Of a stretch of 64,000 bases of DNA, positions 8,327 through 15,893 are shown piece after piece. The notes under the pieces were generated by a model that saw nothing but the letters and a program-made list of their open reading frames with translations, had not been told where the DNA came from and searched no databases. How positions within the stretch are numbered: position 1 is the first letter of the stretch; the number at the start of each line of letters is the position of its first letter. Source of the stretch: Nocardioides acrostichi (GTDB lineage Bacteria > Actinomycetota > Actinomycetes > Propionibacteriales > Nocardioidaceae). Made by a program: the position numbers and the translations under genes. The stretch spans positions 1-64,000 of the forward strand of contig NZ_JADIVZ010000013.1 in the NCBI RefSeq assembly GCF_015319165.1. Direction: 5' to 3'.

Positions 8327-8836
8327 TCAGCCGGTGAAGGGGACGGCGTCGAGGACGACGACCTGGAGCACCTTGCCGTTGGGTGCCTCGTAGCCGACCG
8401 TCTCGCCCTTCTTGGCGCCGATGATGGCTGAGCCGAGCGGCGACTGCGGGGAGTAGACCTTGAGGCCCTCGACGGAGTCCTCCATCTCGCGGGCCGCGAG
8501 CAGGAAGGTCTCGGCCTCGTCGTCGTCATCGCCCACGAACTTGTAGGTGACCTTCATGCCGGGGGAGACCGTGCCGTCGTCCTCGGGGGTCTCGCCGACC
8601 TCGGCGCGCTGGAGCATGTCCTCGAGCTGACGGATCCGGCCCTCGAGCCGGCCCTGCTCCTCTCGGGCGGCGTGGTAGCCGCCGTTCTCCTTCAGGTCGC
8701 CCTCGTCACGAGCGGCCGAGATGCGCTCGATGACCTCCTGACGCACCGGGCCCTTGAGCTCGGCGAGCTCGGCCTGGAGCTTGTCGAAGGCGTCCTGGGT
8801 CAACCAGATGGTGCCCTGCTCGGTGGACTGCGTCAT
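8327..8836 (-). CDS. greA: Transcription elongation factor GreA
   Basis: GreA binds RNA polymerase in the secondary channel and stimulates cleavage of backtracked RNA. The N-terminal coiled coil (residues 10-85) carries the tip pattern DEGDLKENGGYHAAREEQ with the catalytic acidic pair. The C-terminal FKBP-like domain contains SPQSPLGSAIIGAKKGE. At 169 residues it is slightly longer than enterobacterial GreA because of an acidic DDDDE loop near residue 105, common in actinobacteria. It is convergent with ilvA (13 bases apart). Confidence 0.95.
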   Translation of the reverse strand: MTQSTEQGTIWLTQDAFDKLQAELAELKGPVRQEVIERISAARDEGDLKENGGYHAAREEQGRLEGRIRQLEDMLQRAEVGETPEDDGTVSPGMKVTYKFVGDDDDEAETFLLAAREMEDSVEGLKVYSPQSPLGSAIIGAKKGETVGYEAPNGKVLQVVVLDAVPFTG

Positions 8837-8920
8837 GGGGATGTCTCCTGCGTCTACGCGTCGATCCCATGACCCGATGTGTCTGGGTCAGGTGGATCCG
8901 ACGCTTCGTTCGTCGGTCAG

Positions 8921-8988
8921 GACAGTGGGCCAGCCATGAGTCGGCCAGGGTGTCGGGCCTCGCCTGGTGGGCGGCCCGGCCCACTGTC
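8921..8988. repeat. 11-bp perfect inverted repeat upstream of greA
   Basis: GACAGTGGGCC (8921-8931) and GGCCCACTGTC (8978-8988) are perfect reverse complements, 46 bases apart, within the 233-base gap between greA and the DUF4307 gene. The gap has no coding region and must hold the greA promoter. The repeat could be the base of a 5' leader stem or a protein site. Confidence 0.6.
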
Positions 8989-9069
8989 GGATCGGGCCAG
9001 CATAGCGGCCAAGCGGTCGGGACGCAGGTCGTCGCACCACCCCTGGGGAGGAGTCCGCGAGGATCCGGC

Positions 9070-9516
9070 TCAGCGTGGGCGGTTCTGGCCGTCGGCCGTG
9101 CAGCCGACGTTCTCCACCGAGGTGGCCCCGCGGGAGGTGCGGATCTCGATCTCCCGGGTGCCGGAGGAGTCCGGCGCGTAGGTGACCTCCCCGACGGTGG
9201 ACTTGTCGACGGCGATCGCCCGTAGCACGCACTGCACGCCGGCGGCCCGGTCGGCGAGCTGCACCTGCACCGTGGCGTCGACGGTGTTGTCGTCGACCAC
9301 CTCGAACCCGACGAGGGAGGAGCGCACCTCGGGCGTGGCGGTGCTCCAGGCGGCCCATCCGAGCAGGGCGGCCAGAGCCGCGATCACGACGGCCACGACG
9401 GCGAGCGCGACCCGGCCGCGCCACGCGGGCGGGGTGCCGTACCGCGATGCCAGTCCCGGCACCGGAGCCTGGCCCTCGGTCGGGCCCGGCGCGTCCCTTG
9501 CGTCCACGCGCTGCAT
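9070..9516 (-). CDS. DUF4307 membrane protein
   Basis: A short Pro/Gly-rich cytoplasmic start (about 35 residues), one strong transmembrane helix (ALAVVAVVIAALAALLGWAA, about residues 37-57) and an extracytoplasmic beta-rich domain of about 90 residues with two Cys (GVQCVLRA and ENVGCTADG). It matches the actinobacterial DUF4307 family; function unknown. The neighbour order greA-DUF4307-mca is conserved. ATG 9516 has GGGAG just upstream. Its start is only 13-22 bases from the divergent mca start. Confidence 0.8.
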   Translation of the reverse strand: MQRVDARDAPGPTEGQAPVPGLASRYGTPPAWRGRVALAVVAVVIAALAALLGWAAWSTATPEVRSSLVGFEVVDDNTVDATVQVQLADRAAGVQCVLRAIAVDKSTVGEVTYAPDSSGTREIEIRTSRGATSVENVGCTADGQNRPR

Positions 9517-9538
9517 GCTCCCACCTACGATGGCCACC

Positions 9539-10462
9539 ATGGCGAACGACCCCCACGAGCAGCGGTACGAGCCGTCGTATGCCGGCCTGCGGCTCATGCA
9601 CGTGCACGCTCACCCCGACGACGAGTCGAGCAAGGGCGCGGCGTCGACGGCGCGGTACGTCGCGCAGGGTGCCGAGGTGCACGTGGCGACCTGCACCGGC
9701 GGTGAGCGGGGCTCGATCCTGAACCCCAAGATGGAGCGCCCCGACATCCTCGAGAACATCACCGAGGTGCGCCGTCAGGAGATGGAGCGCGCCCGCGACA
9801 TCCTCGGCATCACCCAGCACTGGCTGGGCTTCGTCGACTCCGGCTGGCCCGAGGGGGATCCCAAGCCGCCGCTCCCCGAGGGCTGCTTCGGCCTGGTCCC
9901 GCTCGACGAGGCGATCGTGCCTTTGGTGCGGCTGATCCGCGAGGTGCGCCCCCACGTGCTCACCACCTACGACGAGCGTGGCGGCTACCCGCACCCCGAC
10001 CACGTGATGTGCCACCAGGTGTCGGTGGCCGCCTTCGAGGCCGCAGCCGACCCGGAGCGCTTCCCCGAGCTGGGTGAGCCCTGGCAGGTGTCCAAGCTCT
10101 ACTACCACCACTCGTTCAACCGCGAGCGCATGCAGCGGCTGCACGACATCGCTCTCGAGCACGGCCTGGAGTCGCCGTGGGGTGAACGGCTCAAGCAGTG
10201 GAAGCCCGAGCCGGAATGGGACGCCCGGGTCACCACCAAGGTCGTGTGCGACGACTGGTTCGGCGTCCGCGACCAGGCGCTGCTGGCCCACGCCACGCAG
10301 ATCGACCCCGACGGGCACTGGTTCTCGATCCCCCGGGAGCTTCAGGCGCAGGTGTGGCCGACCGAGGACTTCGAGCTCGTGACCTCCCACGTAGGCTCGA
10401 TCGCGCCGGAGGACGACCTGTTCGCCGGTCTGCTCGTCGATGCCCCCGGAGGCGCCCGATGA
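9539..10462 (+). CDS. mca: Mycothiol S-conjugate amidase
   Basis: Mca is a zinc amidase that cleaves mycothiol conjugates, releasing mercapturic acids for export, and is specific to mycothiol-producing actinobacteria. The metal-binding motif AHPDDESSKG lies near residue 20, followed by TCTGGERG and the second His pair in GGYPHPDHVMCH. The length of about 307 residues fits. Mca is distinguished from the deacetylase MshB by the long C-terminal half with YYHHSFNRERM and by the gene order. An in-frame ATG at 9530 is an alternative start. No clear ribosome binding site is seen, so a leaderless mRNA is plausible. Confidence 0.9.
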   Translation: MANDPHEQRYEPSYAGLRLMHVHAHPDDESSKGAASTARYVAQGAEVHVATCTGGERGSILNPKMERPDILENITEVRRQEMERARDILGITQHWLGFVDSGWPEGDPKPPLPEGCFGLVPLDEAIVPLVRLIREVRPHVLTTYDERGGYPHPDHVMCHQVSVAAFEAAADPERFPELGEPWQVSKLYYHHSFNRERMQRLHDIALEHGLESPWGERLKQWKPEPEWDARVTTKVVCDDWFGVRDQALLAHATQIDPDGHWFSIPRELQAQVWPTEDFELVTSHVGSIAPEDDLFAGLLVDAPGGAR

Positions 10463-10722
10463 TCCCCGCCACGCTCGCCCTGGTCGCCAGCGACGCCGTG
10501 ACCCTGCTCGTGCGACTTGCCGACCCCATCCCCGACGACAACGACGTCAAGGCCGGCTGGGGCGCGTTCGCGCTCTTCATCGGGCTCTTCGTGGTCGTCG
10601 GTCTGCTCGGGTGGAGCCTCACCAAGCAACTGCGCAAGGCCGACGACGCCAAGCGCCGCGGCGTCTACGGTGACGAGCCGGAGGCAGACCCCGCGACGAA
10701 AGCCGAGCAGCAGGACGCCTGA
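10459..10722 (+). CDS. Small single-pass membrane protein, mca partner
   Basis: An 87-residue protein with one clear membrane helix (FALFIGLFVVVGLLGWSL, about residues 35-52), then a basic segment (KQLRKADDAKRRG) and an acidic tail. It overlaps mca by four bases (ATGA), so translation is coupled. A small membrane protein in the same place follows mca in mycobacteria (Rv1083, from memory). Function unknown. Confidence 0.75.
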   Translation: MIPATLALVASDAVTLLVRLADPIPDDNDVKAGWGAFALFIGLFVVVGLLGWSLTKQLRKADDAKRRGVYGDEPEADPATKAEQQDA

Positions 10723-10740
10723 TCGGCGCCCCAGGGCCCT

Positions 10741-11109
10741 TCAGCCCTCCTGCTGCTGGTTGTCGATCTGCTGGCGCACGTCGTCCATGTCGAGACCGCG
10801 TACGGCGGTGATGACCTGCTCGAGTCCGGCCGGCGGCAGTGCACCCGGCTGGGCGAACACGAGGATGCCCTCGCGGAACGCCATCAGCGTCGGGATCGAG
10901 GAGATGCCCGCAGCCCCTGCGAGCTGCTGCTGCTCCTCGGTGTTGACCGACCCGAAGGTGATGTCGGCGTGGGCCTCGGAGGCCTTCTCGTAGGTCGGGG
11001 CGAACTGCTTGCACGGGCCGCACCACGACGCCCAGAAGTCGACGAGCAGGATGTCGTCGTCCTTGACGTGGGACTCGAAGTTCTCGGCGGTCAGCTCGAC
11101 GGTAGCCAT
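10741..11109 (-). CDS. trxA: Thioredoxin
   Basis: A standard thioredoxin fold of 122 residues. The redox motif is WASWCGPCKQ with Cys30 and Cys33, and the cis-proline loop is SIPTLMAF. Its C-terminal helix is extended by a Gln-rich tail (RQQIDNQQQEG). It is convergent with the mca operon (18 bases apart). A short thioredoxin outside the trxB locus may be an accessory disulfide reductase. Confidence 0.92.
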   Translation of the reverse strand: MATVELTAENFESHVKDDDILLVDFWASWCGPCKQFAPTYEKASEAHADITFGSVNTEEQQQLAGAAGISSIPTLMAFREGILVFAQPGALPPAGLEQVITAVRGLDMDDVRQQIDNQQQEG

Positions 11110-11140
11110 GCACCCAGCCTACGGGCGGCGACCTGACCGG

Positions 11141-12451
11141 CTACTTCTTCTTGCCCTTCGCCTGACCCGGACCCTGACCAAGACCCTGACCGGGGCCCTG
11201 ACCCTGACCGGGGCCCTGACCCGGGCCCTGACCCGGGTTCGTCTTCTTCGGGCCGTCGGCCGGCCCGCCGGGCGCGGTGGTGGGGGTCGTGGTGCTGGGG
11301 GAGGTGGTCGGCGACGTCGGGGCGGACGACGTGGGCTCGGTGGGAGCAGAGCGCGAGGGCGCCGGAGACTCGGGGGAGGGGGCGGAGCCGTCGCCGCCGG
11401 CGCCCGCGGCGACGGCCGCGATGACGATGAGCAGCACGATCGCGGCGACCGCGATCGCGGCACCTCGCTGGTTCGCCTCGAGGGCCCGCCAGCGAGCGAG
11501 CGCGACAGCAGGGGACCGCGCGATCGCGTTGCCGGCCCGGTCGGTCCAGGCGTCGTCCTGCACGGCGGCTTCGCCGGTGGGCGCCGTCGCCGGGGCGGAG
11601 GCCAGCACGCTCGTGGCTGCGACCGGTGCGGTCAGCACGGCGGTCGTCCCCGCCCCCGGGGTGCCGCCGGCCAGGGCCTGGGCGACGGCCGACGCCGTCG
11701 GGCGCTGCGCGGCCTCGGCGGCGGTCATGGCGCCCAGGAGCTCACGCCAGCCCGCATCCAAGGCGGTGGGGATGTCGGGATCCCGGTGCAGTCGGGCCAT
11801 CGCCGACTCGGTGGCCGGGCCCGGGAAGGCGCGCTGCGCGGTGAGGGCCTCGAGGAGCACGAGGCCCAGCGAGTAGACGTCGGCGGAGGTGTCGACGTCC
11901 TCGCCGCGCACCTGCTCGGGGGAGAGGTAGGCCGCGCTGCCGATGGTCGTGCCGGTGCGGGTGTGCCGGGCGGCGTCGCTGAGCAGCCGCGCGATGCCGA
12001 AGTCGGCGAGCAGCACCCGCCCGTCGTCGCCGAGCAGCACATTGGCGGGCTTGACGTCGCGGTGCACGATGCCTCGCCCGTGCGCGTAGGCGACGGCCTC
12101 GGCGACCGCGGCGCCTATCCGGGCGACCGACTCCGAGGGCTGCGGGCCCTCGGCGATGGCATCGGCCAGTGTGCGGCCTTCGACCAGCTCCATCACGAGG
12201 AACGGTCGCTCCTGGTCGATGCCGGCGTCGAGCACGGTCACGAGCCCGCGGTGACTGAGCCCGGCCAGGGTGCGCGCCTCGCCGGTGAAGCGGGCCCGGT
12301 CGGTCTCGTCGCCGGCCCGCGTGCTGAGCACCTTGACGGCCACCTGGCGCTGCAGCAGCAGATCCGTGGCCCGGAAGACCTCGGCCATGCCACCTGCCCC
12401 CAGGCGGTCCTCGAGCTGGTAGCGATCGCGCAGCGGGTCGCTGTCGGGCAC
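11141..12451 (-). CDS. Transmembrane serine/threonine protein kinase, PknB-like
   Basis: The N-terminal kinase domain (residues 11-265) has the glycine loop LGAGGMAEVF, the ATP Lys at 40 (VAVKVL), the catalytic HRDVKPAN with Asp132, DFG at 150-152, and an activation loop with Thr-rich TRTGTTIGS. A juxtamembrane linker leads to one membrane helix (AAIAVAAIVLLIVIAAVAAG, near residue 340). The outer part is not a PASTA sensor: it is a Ser/Thr/Pro-rich stalk followed by Gly-Gln-Pro repeats (GQGPGQ) and a KGKKK end. A close neighbour encodes an RsbW-like ATPase. Confidence 0.9.
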   Translation of the reverse strand: MPDSDPLRDRYQLEDRLGAGGMAEVFRATDLLLQRQVAVKVLSTRAGDETDRARFTGEARTLAGLSHRGLVTVLDAGIDQERPFLVMELVEGRTLADAIAEGPQPSESVARIGAAVAEAVAYAHGRGIVHRDVKPANVLLGDDGRVLLADFGIARLLSDAARHTRTGTTIGSAAYLSPEQVRGEDVDTSADVYSLGLVLLEALTAQRAFPGPATESAMARLHRDPDIPTALDAGWRELLGAMTAAEAAQRPTASAVAQALAGGTPGAGTTAVLTAPVAATSVLASAPATAPTGEAAVQDDAWTDRAGNAIARSPAVALARWRALEANQRGAAIAVAAIVLLIVIAAVAAGAGGDGSAPSPESPAPSRSAPTEPTSSAPTSPTTSPSTTTPTTAPGGPADGPKKTNPGQGPGQGPGQGQGPGQGLGQGPGQAKGKKK

Positions 12452-12600
12452 GGATCCTCCGGAAGACTCAGGTGGCGCGGCCCGCGTGCTCGTCCCCCGG
12501 CCGGCCCGCTCGGGCCCGCGAGGCCGGAGTCAGTATGCGCCACGCGGGCTGTTCCCGAGCGACGTGGTGTCGCCCGCGGCCCGCGTGGAGGGGCGCGCGG

Positions 12601-12780
12601 TCAGCTGACCGGTTCCGGGATTCCGTCGACGGTGAAGACGCCACCGTCGTGGTCGTTGTCCGGGTCGATCGGGGCGGTGGTGCCGGAGATGGTCTGCTTC
12701 TTGGGGTCCGCGGTGCTGCGGGACGACGCGACGGCGGTCGTCGTGACGGATGCCGCCGGCCACGAGGTGCTGCGATCCAG
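12601..12780 (-). CDS. Possible 59-residue protein with CTG start
   Basis: Between the kinase and the RsbW-like gene, the minus strand has an open frame with very high third-position G/C. It encodes a natural-looking sequence ending DHDGGVFTVDGIPEPVS. No ATG, GTG or TTG is in frame. A CTG at 12780 has GAGGT six bases upstream, and the frame is continuous with the RsbW-like gene beyond that gene's stop at 12814. It could be a small gene with a rare start, a readthrough extension, or a relic. The rest of the 362-base gap (12452-12813) shows only probable kinase promoter sequence. Confidence 0.35.
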   Translation of the reverse strand: MDRSTSWPAASVTTTAVASSRSTADPKKQTISGTTAPIDPDNDHDGGVFTVDGIPEPVS

Positions 12781-12813
12781 ACTGTGACCTCGGGTGCGGC
12801 GTCGGACCTCGGC

Positions 12814-13200
12814 TCAGGCCGCCGCGAGCTCCATCTCGGCGACGACGCGGGTGCCGGCGGCGTGGTCGACATGCCACTCGGTGCACATCTCGGCGATGAG
12901 CAGCAGCCCGCGGCCGGAGTCGTCGAACGCGTTGGCATCGCGGGCCTCGGGGTGACCCGCGCCGCCGTCGCTGACGTCGAGCGTGAGGTGGTGGTCGACC
13001 AGAGCCAGCACGACGTGCACGCCGCCGGAGGCGTCGGGGGCACCGTGCTCGACGGCGTTCGTGACCAGCTCGCTGAGGACCAGGGAGGCCTCGAAGGAGA
13101 GGGGCTCGGCGATGCCTGCCTCGTGGAGGAAATCGCGCAACTGGCGCCGCGCCGCTGCCACGCTGGCCGGCTTGTGCTCCAGGTGAAGGCTTCGCCTCAT
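12814..13200 (-). CDS. RsbW-like ATP-binding regulatory protein
   Basis: A 128-residue GHKL-type ATPase of the anti-sigma/serine kinase family (HATPase_c_2). It shows the N-box helix LSELVTNAVEHG, a degenerate G1 box (LDVSDGGAGHPEA) and the G2-like segment DDSGRGLLLIAEM. Such proteins usually bind a sigma factor or phosphorylate a STAS antagonist. No partner is encoded next door, which is common for the many orphan copies in actinobacteria. ATG 13200 is preceded by GGGAGAG, which decides the start over the upstream ATG. Confidence 0.85.
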   Translation of the reverse strand: MRRSLHLEHKPASVAAARRQLRDFLHEAGIAEPLSFEASLVLSELVTNAVEHGAPDASGGVHVVLALVDHHLTLDVSDGGAGHPEARDANAFDDSGRGLLLIAEMCTEWHVDHAAGTRVVAEMELAAA

Positions 13201-13261
13201 GGCCACTCTCCCTTCTCTCACTCGGCGGTTGTACCCGCTCTCCTCGTGGCTCACACCCGTT

Positions 13262-14911
13262 TCACCCTTCGGAGTGGGCGGACCCGGCCGCGGGCAGCGA
13301 GCGCACGACGACCTTGCCGCTGGCGTTGCGGGGGAGTTCGTCGAGCAGGACGACGTCGCGCGGCACCTTGTACCCGGCGAGCTGGGCCTTCACGTGCTCC
13401 TTGAGGACGACGGTGAGCGCAGCGGGGTCGGGCGCGTCTGGCGTCGGCACGACGTACGCGGCGAGGCGCTGGCCGAACTGTTCGTCGTCGACTCCGACGA
13501 CCACGACCTCGCGGACCGCGTCGTGGGCACCCAGGATCTTCTCGACCTCGATGGGGTATACGTTCTCCCCCCCGCTGACGATCATGTCGTCGTCGCGGCC
13601 CACGACGAAGAGCCGGCCGCCGTCGTCGAGTCTTCCGACGTCGCCGCTGACCATCCACTCCTCGCCGGCGTGCGCGGTGTGCTCCTTGGTCTCACCCGAG
13701 GTGTATCCCTCGAAGGCCGTGCCCGAGCGCACGCAGATGCGCCCGACCTGGCCGGTCGGCACGGGGTGCCAGTCGTCGTCGAGGATCGCCAGCTCGGTGC
13801 CGGCGAGCGGCTGGCCTGCCGTGTCGGGGGCGTGGCGCAGGTCGGCGGGCGTCGCGGTGCTGATCAGCCCGGCCTCGGTGGCGTTGTAGGAGTTGTAGAT
13901 CGTCTCCCCGAAGCGATCCATGAACGCGACCACCGCGTCGGGGCGCATGCGTGATCCGCTCGCGGTGACGAAGCGGAGGCTCGCGCACGGGTAGCGGTCG
14001 AGGGTCTCGGCGGGCAGGTCGGTGATCCGTTCGATCATCACCGGCACGACGGCGAGGCCGGTGGCGCCGTGCCCGTCGACCATCGCGAGGGTCGCCTCGG
14101 GGTCGAAGCGTCGTCGCGTCACGACGGGGCACCCCATGGCGGCGGCGATGAGCAGCTGGCCGAAGCCGAAGGCGTGGAACATCGGTGCCGCGACGACGAC
14201 GGTCTCACCGGCCCTCCACGGGATGCGGTCGAGCATGGCGGCGAGGGTGCCGCCGCTTCCGGTCGAGCGTTTCGCGCCCTTCGGTGTGCCGGTCGTGCCG
14301 GAGGTGAGCAGGATGACGGCGCTGCGGCGCTCGGGGGAGGGCGGCCGACGACCGTGGTGTGCGCGCAGCAACGCGTCGAGCGTCTCGACCCCGGGGGTGG
14401 GCTCGTCGGCCCAGGCGATGACCCGGCCGAGGTCGGGGAGGTCGGCGGTGGCCTCGTCGACCACGGCGGCGAACTCGGCGTCGTGGACGATCACCGAGGC
14501 GCCCTCCCGGCGGAGCACGTCACGCAGTTGGGGCGCCGAGAAGGAGGTGTTGAGCAGCAGCACGTCGCCGCCGGTGCGGGCGCCACCCGCGAGAGTCTGG
14601 ACGAAGCCGCGGTGGTTGCGCGCGAGCACGGCGATCGTGGCGGGGGTGCCTCCGCTCAGGGCGAGCAGTCCGGCCGCGCAGGCATCGGCGCTCTCGTCGA
14701 GCTCGCGCCACGTCAAAGGGCCGCGCTCGTCGACGAGTGCGACGGCGTGGGGGTGCTTCGCGGCGGCGAGGGCGAAGCCGGACGTGGGGGAGACGCCGCG
14801 GCGCAGGACCGCGGCCATGCGCGCCAGCGCCAGGGGGCTCAGCGGCCCGATCATGCCGCTGCGCCAGAGCACGCGAGTACTCCACAGAGACCGGCGCACC
14901 CTTGCGTCCAT
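13262..14911 (-). CDS. Acyl-CoA synthetase (FadD-type AMP-forming ligase)
   Basis: A class I adenylate-forming enzyme that activates a fatty or other carboxylic acid to its CoA ester through an acyl-AMP. It has the P-loop motif LLTSGTTGTPKGAKRS, the core YNSYNATEAG, the hinge VGRDDDMIVSGGENVYP and the C-terminal catalytic Lys region LPRNASGKVV. Its length, 549 residues, is normal, and its N-terminal helix-rich extension (LSPLALARMAAVLRRG) resembles FadD2/FadD12-like enzymes. A KstR-like palindrome upstream suggests lipid- or sterol-linked control. The substrate is unknown. Confidence 0.88.
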   Translation of the reverse strand: MDARVRRSLWSTRVLWRSGMIGPLSPLALARMAAVLRRGVSPTSGFALAAAKHPHAVALVDERGPLTWRELDESADACAAGLLALSGGTPATIAVLARNHRGFVQTLAGGARTGGDVLLLNTSFSAPQLRDVLRREGASVIVHDAEFAAVVDEATADLPDLGRVIAWADEPTPGVETLDALLRAHHGRRPPSPERRSAVILLTSGTTGTPKGAKRSTGSGGTLAAMLDRIPWRAGETVVVAAPMFHAFGFGQLLIAAAMGCPVVTRRRFDPEATLAMVDGHGATGLAVVPVMIERITDLPAETLDRYPCASLRFVTASGSRMRPDAVVAFMDRFGETIYNSYNATEAGLISTATPADLRHAPDTAGQPLAGTELAILDDDWHPVPTGQVGRICVRSGTAFEGYTSGETKEHTAHAGEEWMVSGDVGRLDDGGRLFVVGRDDDMIVSGGENVYPIEVEKILGAHDAVREVVVVGVDDEQFGQRLAAYVVPTPDAPDPAALTVVLKEHVKAQLAGYKVPRDVVLLDELPRNASGKVVVRSLPAAGSAHSEG

Positions 14912-14927
14912 CGACCCTCCGCGGTAC

Positions 14928-14941
14928 TAGAACGTGTTCTC
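14928..14941. promoter_or_regulatory. KstR-like operator upstream of the acyl-CoA ligase
   Basis: TAGAACGTGTTCTC contains the perfect 12-bp palindrome AGAACGTGTTCT. It fits the KstR consensus TNNAACNNGTTNNA at every fixed position except the last base (C instead of A). It lies 17 bases upstream of the ligase start codon, where a TetR-type repressor would block transcription. No kstR gene is in the window. Confidence 0.6.
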
Positions 14942-14998
14942 GTGTCGGCAGAGTGTGCCACACGGCGCGGCTGGGCAGGAGCGGTGAAAACGAACGAG

Positions 14999-15036
14999 CC
15001 GGGCCGCTACGCCCAGGGAGTGACGTAGCGGCCCGG
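14999..15036 (-). terminator. Terminator hairpin after the response regulator gene
   Basis: CCGGGCCGCTACG and CGTAGCGGCCCGG form a perfect 13-bp stem with a 12-base loop. On the minus strand it is followed by CTCGTTCGTTTTC, a partial T tract. It lies about 90 bases past the response regulator stop and upstream of the ligase promoter region. Confidence 0.75.
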
Positions 15037-15126
15037 TGGTCCCGGGTGGGCAGCTGGCACGGACAGCCCGGCCGCACGGCGCGGCCTGACCCGGGAAGCG
15101 GCGAGTGGCGCCGCGGGCAGGGAGAG

Positions 15127-15549
15127 TCAGGCGACGCCCCCGGCAGCGGTGCCGGGGTGGCCGCCCATGGCGAACTGCATGGCGCGCTCGTCGAGCAGGA
15201 GGTGGATGCGCTCCACCAGCTCCTCGCGGGAGAACGGCTTGGCCAGGAAGTCGTCGGCGCCGGCCACGTAGCCGCGCCGGATGTCCTGCCGCGTGGCGAG
15301 GGCGGAGAGCATGAGCATGATCGGCCGGCTCGCCTCCTCGAGGTCGGCGCAGGCGTGGAGCACCTCGAGCCCGGTCATCCCGGGCATGGAGTTGTCGAGC
15401 ACGACCAGGTCGTAGCCGCCCTTGGTGATGGCGCGCAGCGCCTGTATCCCGTCGGGAACCCCTTCCACTTCGTGGCCGGCCCGCTGCACCACCAGGCGCA
15501 GGAGCAGGCGCAGGTCTTCGTCGTCCTCAGCGATCAGAATGCGTGCCAT
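15127..15549 (-). CDS. Single-domain response regulator (CheY-like)
   Basis: A 140-residue receiver domain only. It has the acidic pocket AEDDED, the phosphoacceptor Asp in LVVLDNSMPGMTG, the switch Ser in MLSALA and Lys in FLAKPFSREEL. There is no DNA-binding output domain, so it must signal by protein contact or act in a phosphorelay. No histidine kinase is adjacent. ATG 15549 begins the first strand (ARILIAEDD), which argues against the much longer upstream extension. It is followed by a strong terminator. Confidence 0.88.
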   Translation of the reverse strand: MARILIAEDDEDLRLLLRLVVQRAGHEVEGVPDGIQALRAITKGGYDLVVLDNSMPGMTGLEVLHACADLEEASRPIMLMLSALATRQDIRRGYVAGADDFLAKPFSREELVERIHLLLDERAMQFAMGGHPGTAAGGVA

Positions 15550-15623
15550 GACTGATGCATCGGTCGGGACGGCCGCGGGTTGAGGGACTTTGGACACCGA
15601 ATGTGCGCGACCCGCCCCGAATG

Positions 15624-15660
15624 ATCGACGTCCGGGCATCGACGTCCGGGTATCGACGTG
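15624..15660. repeat. 14-bp direct repeats upstream of the response regulator
   Basis: ATCGACGTCCGGG(C/T) occurs at 15624 and 15638, and a third partial copy ATCGACGTG starts at 15652. The spacing of about 1.3 helical turns is like that of some activator sites. They lie 75-111 bases upstream of the response regulator start, in the 344-base divergent gap before the sugar operon. Confidence 0.65.
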
Positions 15661-15791
15661 AGATGAGGCCGAATCCAGCCGGTTGACCCCGGTCGACCAC
15701 CTTCCTAGAGTGTGATGCACGCCACAGGGGGAGGTGGCGGTCGCCACGGATGACACTGTGACGACCGTTACACGATCGTGATCGTGCATCC

Positions 15792-15821
15792 TTGACGAGA
15801 CATTTGCGCAACCGCTTTCAT
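15792..15821 (+). promoter_or_regulatory. Sugar operon promoter with LacI-type operator
   Basis: TTGACG (15792-15797) can serve as -35, with TTTCAT (15816-15821) as a weak -10 at an 18-base spacing. TTGCGCAACCGCTTTCAT (15804-15821) overlaps both and carries the LacI-family core AANCGNTT (AACCGCTT). The operator fits control by the LacI regulator encoded at 20758. The rest of the gap holds the repeats at 15624 and a palindromic CACGATCGTGATCGTG (15772-15787). Confidence 0.5.
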
Positions 15822-15893
15822 CCTCCTTACGCAGTGAGGGAGACGGGGTGGCCCACAGTCCCTGTGCCCCACCGATTTCGAGAGAGGGATCAC

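Noticed and set aside
11009-12787. 592-codon plus-strand ORF
   Set aside because: It is antisense to the kinase gene and very Gly/Arg-rich. Only its minus-strand counterpart shows kinase motifs.
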